Shown here: in pieces, positions 52,277 to 60,980 of the stretch
How the letters are laid out: every line of letters begins with the position of its first letter
Position numbering within the stretch: the first letter of the stretch is position 1
DNA from: Comamonas testosteroni
GTDB lineage: Bacteria > Pseudomonadota > Gammaproteobacteria > Burkholderiales > Burkholderiaceae_C
Length of the DNA stretch: 64,000 nt
Direction: 5' to 3'
Assembly: GCA_008727115.1 (NCBI GenBank)
Contig: CP044131.1
Span: 2,356,001 to 2,420,000, forward strand
Program-made: the position numbers and the translations under genes
Notes under the pieces: model-generated
Told to the model about the DNA's origin: nothing
Seen by the model: only the letters and a program-made list of their open reading frames with translations
Databases searched by the model: none

Positions 52277-52886
52277 TATAAGGTGAATGGCCCTGACCTC
52301 TCAACCAGGTACAGGGCTTTGCGCCTAGCTCCCTTATCGGTGCATTGGTTCCAGCAACCACTTCGCTGCATCAGGCGTGCTCACTTGCATCAGTGAAATT
52401 CGCAGCCGCCCTTGCGGCCAGGCTCATAGCGCAGGTTTGCCTTCGCCATCAGTCACTCGTCTTGCCTCTTTTATAGAGAAGCTGACTCACGTCAGGCGTG
52501 CTGCTTGGCTTTGGCTCTCTCGACTGCCGAGGGCCACGCCCTCATGCCGCTGGCTGCTTGGTTTGTTGCAGCCATACCCCGACCTCCTGCCCAGTCACTG
52601 CATAGGTTTCCATGCGGGCAGAACATGGATGCCTCAAGCAAACAGTCGCTCCTATTAAAGGAGCTTTCTGCGCTTGTTCTTCGGCACTTTCAGGCCTAAA
52701 AACACTCAGAATCAATATGCATCAAGCGCTGAATGCTTTCATTTTTGAGGAAGCCTGCTGCCACCTTGGTAGCCATTGCTGATGATTTGATACAGCAAAT
52801 TCTGCGCATTGCACTTAAGCTTGCGCACTTTGATGCTCTCTCACAGCTTTAGGCACTGCGGCTTGTGCCGCCAGCCTCTGCCCTTT
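52277..52886. other. Intergenic region without a supported gene
   Basis: 610 bp between the infA hairpin and the His-rich protein gene. The short frames here lack Shine-Dalgarno sequences and have unlikely compositions. I see no RNA gene or strong repeat. Confidence 0.4.
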
Positions 52887-53207
52887 ATGCACAAGATTCT
52901 TTCCATTCTGTCGATTTGCCTGCCTGCAGCGCTGCTCACCGCTCCACTGAGCAGCTTTGCCCATGACCACGGTCATCGTCACCACCATCACAAACGTGAC
53001 TACAAAGAGGAGTACTGGGACGGCCAGTGCAAGGTGGAGCGAAAGTGGAAGAAAAATGGCGAATACAAAGAAAAGCGCAAATGCAAGGACAGCCCCGTCG
53101 TCTACCGTGCACCACAGCCGGTCTATATGGCGCCCCCTCCTGCCGTCTACATCGCTCCTCAGCCTCAAGGCCTGGTGATCGACTCGCGCATTGTGCTGCG
53201 CCCTTGA
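52887..53207 (+). CDS. Exported His-rich small protein
   Basis: A 106-residue protein started at ATG 52887. Residues 1-25 are a signal peptide (ILSICLPAALLTAPLSSFA). The mature start HDHGHRHHHHKRD is a candidate metal-binding stretch. A basic middle (KVERKWKKNGEYKEKRKCKD, two cysteines) and a Pro/Tyr-rich end follow. It resembles the DUF-type small periplasmic proteins seen in Burkholderiales with no known role. Convergent with the LysR gene. Confidence 0.68.
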   Translation: MHKILSILSICLPAALLTAPLSSFAHDHGHRHHHHKRDYKEEYWDGQCKVERKWKKNGEYKEKRKCKDSPVVYRAPQPVYMAPPPAVYIAPQPQGLVIDSRIVLRP

Positions 53208-53214
53208 AGCACAG

Positions 53215-54150
53215 CTAAGGCTCCAGCCGCTGCGCAGCTTCGCTGGCGATCAGATCCCACACCCCATGCGCAACAGGCGAAAGCTCACGCTGCTGACGCC
53301 TGACCAGCATGATGCTGCGCTGCACCTGCGGCACCAGCTTGCGGCTGACCAGCACGGCACCGCCTTCGTTTTTTGCAGAGCTTGCCCCGCGCTTTTTCCA
53401 GTCAGCAGGAATGGCCAGCTGCGGCACCACACTCAGGCCCAGGCCTTGCTCGACCATGCTGTAAATCGTGGTGGTGTGGCCCACATCCTGTACTACCGAT
53501 GCCGTTGCTCCATGCGCCTGCAGCGCGGCATCAATCAGGCGCCGGCTTCCCGATGCGTGATCGAGCAAGACCAAAGACTGTCCTGCCAGGTCGGCCCACT
53601 GCACTTCTTTTTTACGCGCCAGGCGATCGCTGGACAGGCAGACCAGACAAAAAGGCTCGGTCAAAATCGCCTGAGCATGCAAGTCCTGCTTCTCCGAGGG
53701 ATCGATGACAACCCCGAAGTCCACTTCTCCGCTGCGCACGCTGAGCAGCACATCGCTTTGAATCCGATCCAGCAGCTGGATGTTCACGCCGGGCAACTGT
53801 CTCCTGCCACGGGCAATGCACTGCGGCAGAAGATGGGCTGAGAGCGTAGGACTGCTGGCCACCTTGACTTTGCCTTTGCGCTGCGTGGCCATGCCCTGCA
53901 CTTCCAGCAGGCAGGCATCCAGGTCCTCCAGTACTCGCGCGACATTGCCCAGCAGCAAGCGCCCTGCATCGGTCAACTCCACCTCGCGCGTGGTTCGATG
54001 CAGCAGCTGCAAGCCCAGTGCCTGCTCCAGGTCGGTCACATTGCGGCTGATGGCGGGCTGGGTCAGTGCCATGGCATCCGCCGCACGGCTGAAGCTGCCG
54101 CAGGTGGCTACGGCCACAAAGGCACGCAACTGTCTCAGACTTGCATTCAT
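53215..54150 (-). CDS. LysR-family transcriptional regulator
   Basis: A 311-residue LTTR. The N-terminal HTH is QLRAFVAVATCGSFSRAADA with recognition helix MALTQPAISRNVTDLEQALG. The effector-binding domain follows from about residue 90 (VKVASSPTLSAHLLPQCIAR). It is divergent from the symporter gene at 54302 with 151 bp between them. LysR proteins usually control such a divergent neighbour, so it likely regulates the transporter. Confidence 0.93.
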   Translation of the reverse strand: MNASLRQLRAFVAVATCGSFSRAADAMALTQPAISRNVTDLEQALGLQLLHRTTREVELTDAGRLLLGNVARVLEDLDACLLEVQGMATQRKGKVKVASSPTLSAHLLPQCIARGRRQLPGVNIQLLDRIQSDVLLSVRSGEVDFGVVIDPSEKQDLHAQAILTEPFCLVCLSSDRLARKKEVQWADLAGQSLVLLDHASGSRRLIDAALQAHGATASVVQDVGHTTTIYSMVEQGLGLSVVPQLAIPADWKKRGASSAKNEGGAVLVSRKLVPQVQRSIMLVRRQQRELSPVAHGVWDLIASEAAQRLEP

Positions 54151-54301
54151 ATCAAAAAATTATAGATCTATCGAATAAATCCATTTCTCTTTTGAATTGA
54201 ATGCGTGTCCAATACGCATCCATCGCCCCAGAGCGCTGCGCAAGATTCACCACAAGTCAACAGCCGCAGCTTTCCATTCGCCTTGTCGGTTTGCCTGCAC
54301 T

Positions 54302-55294
54302 ATGTCTCGTCCCCGCTTTCTCCCCGATAACTTCACCCTCGCACTCATTGCCGTTGTTGTGCTGGCCAGTGTCTTGCCTGCCTCAGGTGCACTGGCCCAT
54401 TACGTCGACCTGGTCACCACCGGCATCGTCAGCCTGCTGTTCTTCCTGCATGGCGCCAAGCTCTCGCGCGAAGCCATCTTCGCTGGCATCGGGCACTGGA
54501 AGCTGCACCTGTGGATTTTTATCGCCACCTTTGTCATGTTTCCCGTCCTGGGTCTGCTGCTGCGCCCCCTGCTCTCGCCCCTGGTCACCACGGAGATGTA
54601 CCTGGGCGTGCTCTTCCTGTGCACGCTGCCCGCCACCGTGCAGTCGGCCATTGCCTTCACCTCCATCGCTCGTGGCAACGTGCCTGCGGCGGTGTGCAGT
54701 GCATCGGCCTCCACGCTGCTGGGCATTCTGGTCACTCCGATTCTGGTCAGCCTGATTCTGAACAAGACGGCAGAAGGCGGCGACGCCCTGCAAGCGGTGG
54801 GCAAGATCGCCCTGCAGCTGCTGCTGCCCTTTATCGTCGGCCACCTGATGCGCCCCCTGATTGGCAGCTTTCTGCAGCGCCGCTCCTCCATCATCAAGCT
54901 GGTGGATCAGGGCTCGATTCTGTTTGTGGTCTATGCCGCGTTCAGCGCTTCCGTGATCTCTGGCCTGTGGCAGCAAACGCCGATTCCTTCGCTCATGGGG
55001 CTGATCGTGCTGTGCTGCATCTTGCTGGCCGTGGTTCTGTTCCTCACCACATGGGGCGCGCGCCGTCTGGGCTTTAACAAGGAAGACGAGATCACGCTGG
55101 TGTTCTGCGGCTCCAAAAAGAGCATGGTCAGCGGCATCCCCATGGCCAATGTGCTGTTCCCCGCCGCGTCGATCGGTGCCATCGTGCTGCCCCTGATGCT
55201 GTTTCACCAGATTCAGCTGATGGTCTGCGCCGTCATGGCCCAGCGCTATGCGCGCCGGGCGGCAGAAGCCGAGGAAGCACCCGCCGCCGCGTGA
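54302..55294 (+). CDS. Bile acid:sodium symporter family protein
   Basis: A 330-residue membrane protein of the SBF-like/YfeH subgroup (DUF4137-type SBF-like CPA transporter). About ten hydrophobic segments are visible. Conserved runs are LFFLHGAKLSREAIFAGIGH, then LPATVQSAIAFTSIARGNVP and FCGSKKSMVSGIPMANVLFP, matching the family's two crossover regions. The start at 54302 is chosen because the signal-less N-terminus begins there; a frame to 54197 is open. Known members export or import organic anions with Na+. The substrate is unknown. Confidence 0.9.
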   Translation: MSRPRFLPDNFTLALIAVVVLASVLPASGALAHYVDLVTTGIVSLLFFLHGAKLSREAIFAGIGHWKLHLWIFIATFVMFPVLGLLLRPLLSPLVTTEMYLGVLFLCTLPATVQSAIAFTSIARGNVPAAVCSASASTLLGILVTPILVSLILNKTAEGGDALQAVGKIALQLLLPFIVGHLMRPLIGSFLQRRSSIIKLVDQGSILFVVYAAFSASVISGLWQQTPIPSLMGLIVLCCILLAVVLFLTTWGARRLGFNKEDEITLVFCGSKKSMVSGIPMANVLFPAASIGAIVLPLMLFHQIQLMVCAVMAQRYARRAAEAEEAPAAA

Positions 55295-55316
55295 TGCCCT
55301 CCTCAAGAGAGCTGCA

Positions 55317-55344
55317 AAAACGGGGCGCTCCATGCGCCCCTTTT
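55317..55344 (+). terminator. Terminator after the symporter gene
   Basis: GGGGCGC (55322-55328) pairs with GCGCCCC (55334-55340), with A-run before and T-run after (TTTTATTTT). Confidence 0.85.
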
Positions 55345-55522
55345 ATTTTCTGCACCGCCTTGCTGTGTGAGCACCGCCAGCGGTGCCAGGCATCCGCTGA
55401 ATGTCTCGCCAACGAACAGCGATCGACACACAAGCCAGATGCGCAGCACCCACATCCTGACTGCCCCCTGCCTCGGCGACAATAGGCTTTTGGGCTCTGG
55501 CCCGGTGCAAGGAATTCAACGC

Positions 55523-55912
55523 ATGTGGCCATTCAGCCTGCTCAAAAAACTCAGCCAAGATCCAGCAGTGGGCCAGACTCGGGGAGACTACATCGGTTGC
55601 TATCTGCTGGGCACTCAGACCACGGGACGAGATGACGACATCAGCTATATCTCCCTGGCCACTACCCGCGCACAACTGGAGCAGGACGCGCGCCAGTATC
55701 TGCAGGATTTTTTGCAGCAATACCCTCAACTGACAGCCACAGAGCGCGACACATTGCAGGATCTGCTGCAGCACTGGAATACGCGCGTCGATGCCCATCT
55801 GGCAGTTGCCGACAAGCCCAAGCACCCCCTGGCCGTGCAAGGCGGCAGTGAATTGTTCTTGCGCACAGGCATGAGAGCGCGGAAAAAAGAAAAAGGCCGT
55901 TATCTGGAGTAG
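55523..55912 (+). CDS. Unknown small protein (129 residues)
   Basis: Started at ATG 55523 behind CAAGGAATTCAAC; the frame is open further left without features. It is soluble, with a helix-rich centre (ATTRAQLEQDARQYLQDFLQ) and a basic end (RTGMRARKKEKGRYLE). The start MWPFSLLKKLSQDP is amphipathic. I do not recognise a family. It is convergent with the membrane-protein gene at 55995. Confidence 0.62.
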   Translation: MWPFSLLKKLSQDPAVGQTRGDYIGCYLLGTQTTGRDDDISYISLATTRAQLEQDARQYLQDFLQQYPQLTATERDTLQDLLQHWNTRVDAHLAVADKPKHPLAVQGGSELFLRTGMRARKKEKGRYLE

Positions 55913-55994
55913 GAGCGGCTGGCACGAGTGCCCCAGCCAAAGACTTTCGCTTGAGGCAAACGCCACAATCCACGACGCCTCTCAAGACCCAGTG

Positions 55995-57788
55995 TTAGGG
56001 ACTCTGAGGGCAGCCCATGCCCTTGCTCATGCTGTGCAATTGCTCTGTCAACGCGGCCCGCAAGTCTGCACGCATGGCGTCGCGCGTCAGCATTTCCTCG
56101 GCGTAGAGAGCCGCCCAGTCCAGCCCCACGCCAATCAGGGCTCCCGCCACTGCGCCCGCAATCGCACCGGCAGCGGTTCCTATCCCCGGAACGACCGAGC
56201 CCATGGCCGCACCAGCAGCAGCGGCACCGGCCTTGCCCAAGCCTTGCTTGGCGGCAGCCTTGGCCAATACCTTGCTGGCGGCCTTCATCGACGTTTTCGC
56301 CATGGCCTTGCCTGCAACCACCGCCGCAAAAGCACCTGCACCGGTGCCAGCCAACGCACTGACCGTCAGGCGCTGACGGGCATCTCCCAGCAAGTCCAGA
56401 GCCGGAAGCTGCTCCACCTGGGCACGAACAATGCATTGGCTGGCGCTGAGCGCCAGGTGATGGCGTGCCAGCGTGTCCTCTATATGCTGCTGGGCCTGAC
56501 TCAAGGCAGCTCCGCTGGCGGCAGCCTGCTCTTGCACCGCCTGAGCCCAGCTCTCAAGCCCTGGCGTTGCAGCCATGGTTTCAGTCAGCTTGTTCTGCAG
56601 AAACAGACTGACATCACCCGTCAGCAGGCTGAAGATACGCCCCCACTCCGCCCCCAGGCTGAAATACCAGTCAAGGTAGCGTTCTACAGCCGCCTCCAGC
56701 GGCGGCTCCAGCCCCTTCATACGCTGGCACAAGGCCTGCACCTCCCGTGTCTTCCCCAAGGCCTGCAAGGCTTGCTGGCGTGTCTGATCCAGCGTACCCA
56801 ACCTGTAGAGCTGCTGGCCTATGCGCTCGCACTCGGGCAGGCGCTGCAAGGCCAGCGGGCTTTCATGACCACGCGCCAACCCATCCAAGGAGGCCGTGCT
56901 CTGCACCAGAATGCCCAGCACCAGCACAGCGACCAATGCCAGCAAGGGCGCAGATTTTTTTCCTGCTCCTGGCACTGCAGCCTGCTGCAAGATAAATGAG
57001 CCACCCATACTGCCCTGCATCACCGCCCCCAGACACAGCAGCATGCCAACCGGCCCAAACAGCGCCAGCAGCAAAAGCCTGAGCGCCGGTATCTGCGGAA
57101 CATCGGCGGCAACCGAGCCCATGACCTGCAGCGCCAGCAAGCTATCCAGCCCCCAGCGCACCAACCCCGAAGGTGCAGAGCGAATATGGGCAATGGCGGC
57201 ATCCAGCGCAGCGGGCTCCATCACAGACGTCAGCGCACGACCGAAGTCCTGGTTGCGTGCCATGGCGTACAGCCACAAACTGCCCAAGACTATTACCAGC
57301 AGCACCTTGGTGACCCTCTGGCTCCAGGCCCAGGCAAACGCGGTGGTGGAAAACTCAGGGGCCAGCCAGCGCTGCAGCCATACCATCAGCAGCAGATGCA
57401 CAGGCACGGCAAGCGCCAGCAACGCCCATTCCCAGGTAGCCAGAAACCAGGATTGCCAGAGCGTCACACTGCACAGCAACAGCGCCAGAAGCAAAGCCTT
57501 GCACGCCGGCCACCACCCGCCAGACAGCCAGCGTCCGACCCAACCTTGCGAAGCAAACTGAAAGCGCAGGACTTTTTTGCGCAGCATGAAGGCCAGCCAC
57601 AGACCCCAAGTCGGCATGATGGCCAGCAGCAAAACCACCAGCAACCAGCCCCAGGCGGGCAGTCGTGTCAAAAAATGCGAGGCGCACCACAAGCCTGCCA
57701 GCCAAGCCCAGCCCAGCGTCAGACCACGCAAGCCGCTTCGCAAAAGATGCTGCGATGGCATGGGGGAGTCTGGCGCGGCGGCGCTCAT
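55995..57788 (-). CDS. Large membrane protein of unknown function
   Basis: A 597-residue protein with about eight membrane helices in its first 300 residues (for example LLVVLLLAIMPTWGLWLAFM and ALLALAVPVHLLLMVWLQRW). A soluble helical part follows, then a C-terminal Gly/Ala-rich hydrophobic stretch (GAAAAGAAMGSVVPGIGTAA and AIAGAVAGALIGVGLDWAAL) resembling glycine-zipper membrane inserts. Its start overlaps the stop of the upstream three-repeat HTH-like gene by four bases, so the two are translated together. The pairing suggests a regulator with its membrane partner, but function is unknown. Confidence 0.65.
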   Translation of the reverse strand: MSAAAPDSPMPSQHLLRSGLRGLTLGWAWLAGLWCASHFLTRLPAWGWLLVVLLLAIMPTWGLWLAFMLRKKVLRFQFASQGWVGRWLSGGWWPACKALLLALLLCSVTLWQSWFLATWEWALLALAVPVHLLLMVWLQRWLAPEFSTTAFAWAWSQRVTKVLLVIVLGSLWLYAMARNQDFGRALTSVMEPAALDAAIAHIRSAPSGLVRWGLDSLLALQVMGSVAADVPQIPALRLLLLALFGPVGMLLCLGAVMQGSMGGSFILQQAAVPGAGKKSAPLLALVAVLVLGILVQSTASLDGLARGHESPLALQRLPECERIGQQLYRLGTLDQTRQQALQALGKTREVQALCQRMKGLEPPLEAAVERYLDWYFSLGAEWGRIFSLLTGDVSLFLQNKLTETMAATPGLESWAQAVQEQAAASGAALSQAQQHIEDTLARHHLALSASQCIVRAQVEQLPALDLLGDARQRLTVSALAGTGAGAFAAVVAGKAMAKTSMKAASKVLAKAAAKQGLGKAGAAAAGAAMGSVVPGIGTAAGAIAGAVAGALIGVGLDWAALYAEEMLTRDAMRADLRAALTEQLHSMSKGMGCPQSP

Positions 57789-58228
57789 TCCTTGGAGGCG
57801 GCTTTTTTCGCGGCAGCAATGCCACGTGCCATGCGGGCGTTGTAAACCGTCAGGCGACTCAGGCCCAGTTGCTCTGCCACCTTGGCATCTGATGCCGTAC
57901 CCAGCAAGGCGACGGTTTCATCCGTCCAGGCAAACGCGCCACTGGCCGCGCCCGTTACCGAGGCAATGCCCAGCTCCGCACGCTTGGCCACCACGCTGGC
58001 CTTGCTGATGCCCAGCTTCTTGGCGACTTCAGCGTCCGAGTCCTTGCCCAGCATTGCCGTGGCCTCTTCCGTCCATTGAAAGTGCCCAAAGGCAGGAATA
58101 CCCAGCGCGTTGCGCTTGAGGTTCACGGTCTTGGCCGATGTGCCCCAGCGCTCGGCCAGCACGGCGTCTTTTTCCTTGCCCAACTGGGCCAGCATGTCAT
58201 CGGTCCATTGCAGTGCGGCCTTACCCAT
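57785..58228 (-). CDS. Three-repeat HTH-like protein
   Basis: A 147-residue protein made of three copies of a unit of about 43 residues. Units begin QWTDDMLAQLGK, QWTEEATAMLGK and AWTDETVALLGT, and each ends in a helix-turn-helix-like segment (WGTSAKTVNLKRNALGI; LGISKASVVAKRAELGI; LGLSRLTVYNARMARGI). The Trp-containing first helix recalls Myb/SANT-type or GcrA-like units. It ends overlapping the membrane-protein gene. Binding DNA by a tandem array is likely, but the target is unknown. Confidence 0.65.
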   Translation of the reverse strand: MGKAALQWTDDMLAQLGKEKDAVLAERWGTSAKTVNLKRNALGIPAFGHFQWTEEATAMLGKDSDAEVAKKLGISKASVVAKRAELGIASVTGAASGAFAWTDETVALLGTASDAKVAEQLGLSRLTVYNARMARGIAAAKKAASKE

Positions 58229-58303
58229 GCCAGTCCACCCTTGTCAGAAATTTCAATCAAAACGGGCTGCAGCGCTTATCCATCAAGCGCTAGCAGCTAT
58301 CAA

Positions 58304-59446
58304 TCAGTGAGTATGACCCCAATAGATGAGGGCATCGCGGCCTTCGACGGACAGGGATACCTGAGCGCCGACCGGCAGCAGCACCTTGGTCGGCACATGG
58401 CCAAACGGCAGGCCTTGCAACACGGGGCGCTTGATCTGCATGCGCAGCCAGTCGATCACAGTTTGCAGCTTGAAGCCCTTGTCGTGCGTGGTCAGCTTGA
58501 ACTCGGTGAACTGGCCAAAGACGATGGCTTTTTGCTTTTGCAGCACACCAGCGAGCATCAGCTGGGTCAGCATGCGCTCGATCTTGTAGGGGTGCTCGCC
58601 CACGTCTTCGAGGAACAAAATGCCGCCCTCGACCTGCGGGAAGTAAGGCGTGCCCAGCAGGGACACCAGTACCGCCAGATTACCGCCCCACAGCGTGGCG
58701 CCGCCGGGCACATAAAAGTCCTTGAGCTGGGGCTTGCCGTTGGGCAGCTCGCCAATCTTGGGCATCTGCCAGCCCGCGCCTTCGCCCTGGCCGCTGAGCA
58801 GGTCCTCAAAGCAGTCGAGCATGATGTCGTCCACGGGCTCGCCGGTCTTTTTGACGTCGACACCAAAGTCGGCATTGAGCGCCGGGCCGGCCCAGGTGAC
58901 GGAGCCGGTCTGCGCCAGCATGGCCAGTTGGAAGGCGGTGAAGTCGCTCAGGCCCACGAACTGCGTGCCATTGGCAATCGCCTTGGCCACGGTCTTGTAT
59001 TTGATGCCGGGCAGGATGCGCGTGAGGCCATAGCCACCGCGCGAGATCAGTGCCACATCGGCGCCGCTGGCGGCAGCGCGGTGAATGGCAGCAAGGCGTG
59101 TGGCGTCGTCACCCGCAAAGCGCTGGCTGCTGGCCAGTGCATCGGCATCGACTTCCACCTCATGGCCCAGCGCTTCCAGCTGCTTGATGCCACGCTTGAA
59201 AGCCGCCTTGTCGCGCACCGCACCCGAGGGCGAATAGATATATATGTGCTTGGAGCCGTGGCTGTGGTCATGGCCACAGCAGTTGCCATCGGCGCTGTGC
59301 ACATGGTCATGGTGCTCGTGGTGGTCATGGGCGCAGTGCTCGTCATGCACATGGTCTGCATGTCCGCATTCATGGCTGTGCTCATGCGTGTGAGCGTCGT
59401 TGCTGTCTTGTTGGGTGGATGCAGGGGATTTGCGCGCGGTTGCCAA
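58304..59446 (-). CDS. LD-carboxypeptidase (S66) with His-rich N-terminus
   Basis: A 380-residue protein. The first 72 residues are dominated by His (HTHEHSHECGHADHVHDEHC, continuing to about residue 60), a likely metal-binding region. The rest is the S66 muramoyltetrapeptide carboxypeptidase fold: IYSPSGAVRDKAAF, the nucleophile Ser in LISRGGYGLTRILP, and the later FLEDVGEHPYKIER. It trims the terminal D-Ala of recycled murein peptides. The start is TTG (complement of 59444-59446) with a weak Shine-Dalgarno sequence, so the N-terminus is uncertain. The His extension is unusual for the family. Confidence 0.82.
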   Translation of the reverse strand: MATARKSPASTQQDSNDAHTHEHSHECGHADHVHDEHCAHDHHEHHDHVHSADGNCCGHDHSHGSKHIYIYSPSGAVRDKAAFKRGIKQLEALGHEVEVDADALASSQRFAGDDATRLAAIHRAAASGADVALISRGGYGLTRILPGIKYKTVAKAIANGTQFVGLSDFTAFQLAMLAQTGSVTWAGPALNADFGVDVKKTGEPVDDIMLDCFEDLLSGQGEGAGWQMPKIGELPNGKPQLKDFYVPGGATLWGGNLAVLVSLLGTPYFPQVEGGILFLEDVGEHPYKIERMLTQLMLAGVLQKQKAIVFGQFTEFKLTTHDKGFKLQTVIDWLRMQIKRPVLQGLPFGHVPTKVLLPVGAQVSLSVEGRDALIYWGHTH

Positions 59447-59528
59447 AGCCTTTTCATGCAGCCACTGGCTGCATGCTCCGTGAAATAGATGAATCCGCAG
59501 ATTCGAAATTAGGTTCAGAACGCAGCCG

Positions 59529-60917
59529 TCAACGGCTTACGGTCGATGGCGCAAAGTATTCCACAGCCGCCGCCGCACTGCCCTGACTTTGGCCAGGAAC
59601 CAGAGAGCCATGCGGGGTTTGGCGCCAGGCGGCATCCGCAAGCGTCAAGCCCAGCAATACCTGCTGCCAGGCCGCTTGCCACTGCGCACGAGTCACGATT
59701 TGCTCTGTCTCGGGTGCTTGCAGCCACAAGCGTCCGGCCTGTACCCATGGGATCAGCAAACCAGTGGGCACCCCCGGAAACTCCTGCTGCACACGCGGCC
59801 AGGCCTTGAGTGCCGCGCGGTGACCGGGCTGGGCAAACGCGGCATTCCAAGCGGGAGCTTCATCAGCCGCTGCCAGTCCTTCAACCTGAGCCATGGCCTG
59901 CGCCACATTCCACAAAGGCTTGCGCGCCGCCTGCTCAAACCACTGGCGACGGCTATCGGGCTGCTGCGCCAGCGGCCAGACATCTTTGAGCCAGGCTCCG
60001 GTAAAACGTTCTGGCATCTGCGCCGCAAGCTGCAAGCCCAGCAAGCCGCCATCACCCTGCCCCAGCAACACGACTGAGCGCAAATCCAGCGCCTGCACCA
60101 GCTCGGCCAACAGTTGCTGATGCCATGGCGCACTGTGCTGCTTGTCTTTCTTGGGCTGGTCGCTGCGGCCAAAGCCAGGCAAGTCCGGCACGACCACACG
60201 ATGCCCGGCGGCCAGCAGATCGGGCAGCACATGCCTGAACTGGTAGCCCCAGCCAGGGCTGCCATGCAGGCACAGCCAGGTCAGCGGTGCATTGGCAGGA
60301 CCTTCATCCACCACCGCCATTCGCAGCCCTTGCAGCGCGGGCAGGTCGCTGCGCCATTGGGGCTGCCAGGGCCAGTGCGGCAGATTGGCAAAAGCCTCGT
60401 CAGGATTGCGCAGCGCCCAGTCCTTGAGCGGATGCGGCTCCAGCGCTTTTTTCTCTTTGCGACGCTGTTGAAAAAATGCCGCCATCACGGCCGCACATTC
60501 ATCGGCCAGCACGCCGCGCAGCACCTGGGTCTGATGATTGATCTCGGGATAACCAAACACATTGAGCACCGAGCCCGCCGCGCCAGTCCTGGGCTCGGCC
60601 GCGCCATAGACCACCTGATCGAGCCGCGCATGCAGCATGGCGCCGCTGCACATGGTGCAGGGCTCCAGAGTCACGTACAGCGTGCAGCCATCCAGCCGGT
60701 AATTGCCCAGCGCCTGCGCCGCCTCGCGCAGCGCCAGCACCTCGGCATGGGCGGTAGGGTCTTGAGACGACAGCGGACGGTTATGCCCTCGACCGATGAT
60801 CTGTCCATTCTTGACCACCACCGCACCCACCGGCACTTCACCCCCATCAGCCGCGGCGCGGGCCTGCTCCAGCGCCAGGCGCATGAAAGACTCATGCACA
60901 GAATTATCAAAATCCAT
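59529..60917 (-). CDS. tadA: TadA tRNA adenosine deaminase fused to an alpha/beta hydrolase
   Basis: A 462-residue fusion. Residues 1-155 are TadA, which makes inosine at tRNA position 34: the zinc/catalytic H57-A-E59 and P86-C87-x2-C90 are present. Residues 165-462 are an alpha/beta hydrolase: the oxyanion run LCLHGSPGWGYQF, the strand VVVPDLPGFGRSDQ, and a nucleophile elbow GQGDGG with D289, as in haloalkane-dehalogenase-like enzymes. I do not find a clear C-terminal catalytic His, so the hydrolase may be inactive or divergent. Such fusions are known in Comamonadaceae. Confidence 0.9.
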   Translation of the reverse strand: MDFDNSVHESFMRLALEQARAAADGGEVPVGAVVVKNGQIIGRGHNRPLSSQDPTAHAEVLALREAAQALGNYRLDGCTLYVTLEPCTMCSGAMLHARLDQVVYGAAEPRTGAAGSVLNVFGYPEINHQTQVLRGVLADECAAVMAAFFQQRRKEKKALEPHPLKDWALRNPDEAFANLPHWPWQPQWRSDLPALQGLRMAVVDEGPANAPLTWLCLHGSPGWGYQFRHVLPDLLAAGHRVVVPDLPGFGRSDQPKKDKQHSAPWHQQLLAELVQALDLRSVVLLGQGDGGLLGLQLAAQMPERFTGAWLKDVWPLAQQPDSRRQWFEQAARKPLWNVAQAMAQVEGLAAADEAPAWNAAFAQPGHRAALKAWPRVQQEFPGVPTGLLIPWVQAGRLWLQAPETEQIVTRAQWQAAWQQVLLGLTLADAAWRQTPHGSLVPGQSQGSAAAAVEYFAPSTVSR

Positions 60918-60980
60918 AGCTACGTGCGCTTTACAGGCAATGGTTTCGCGGCAATTTCACTCAAAATATTGCAGACCGTC

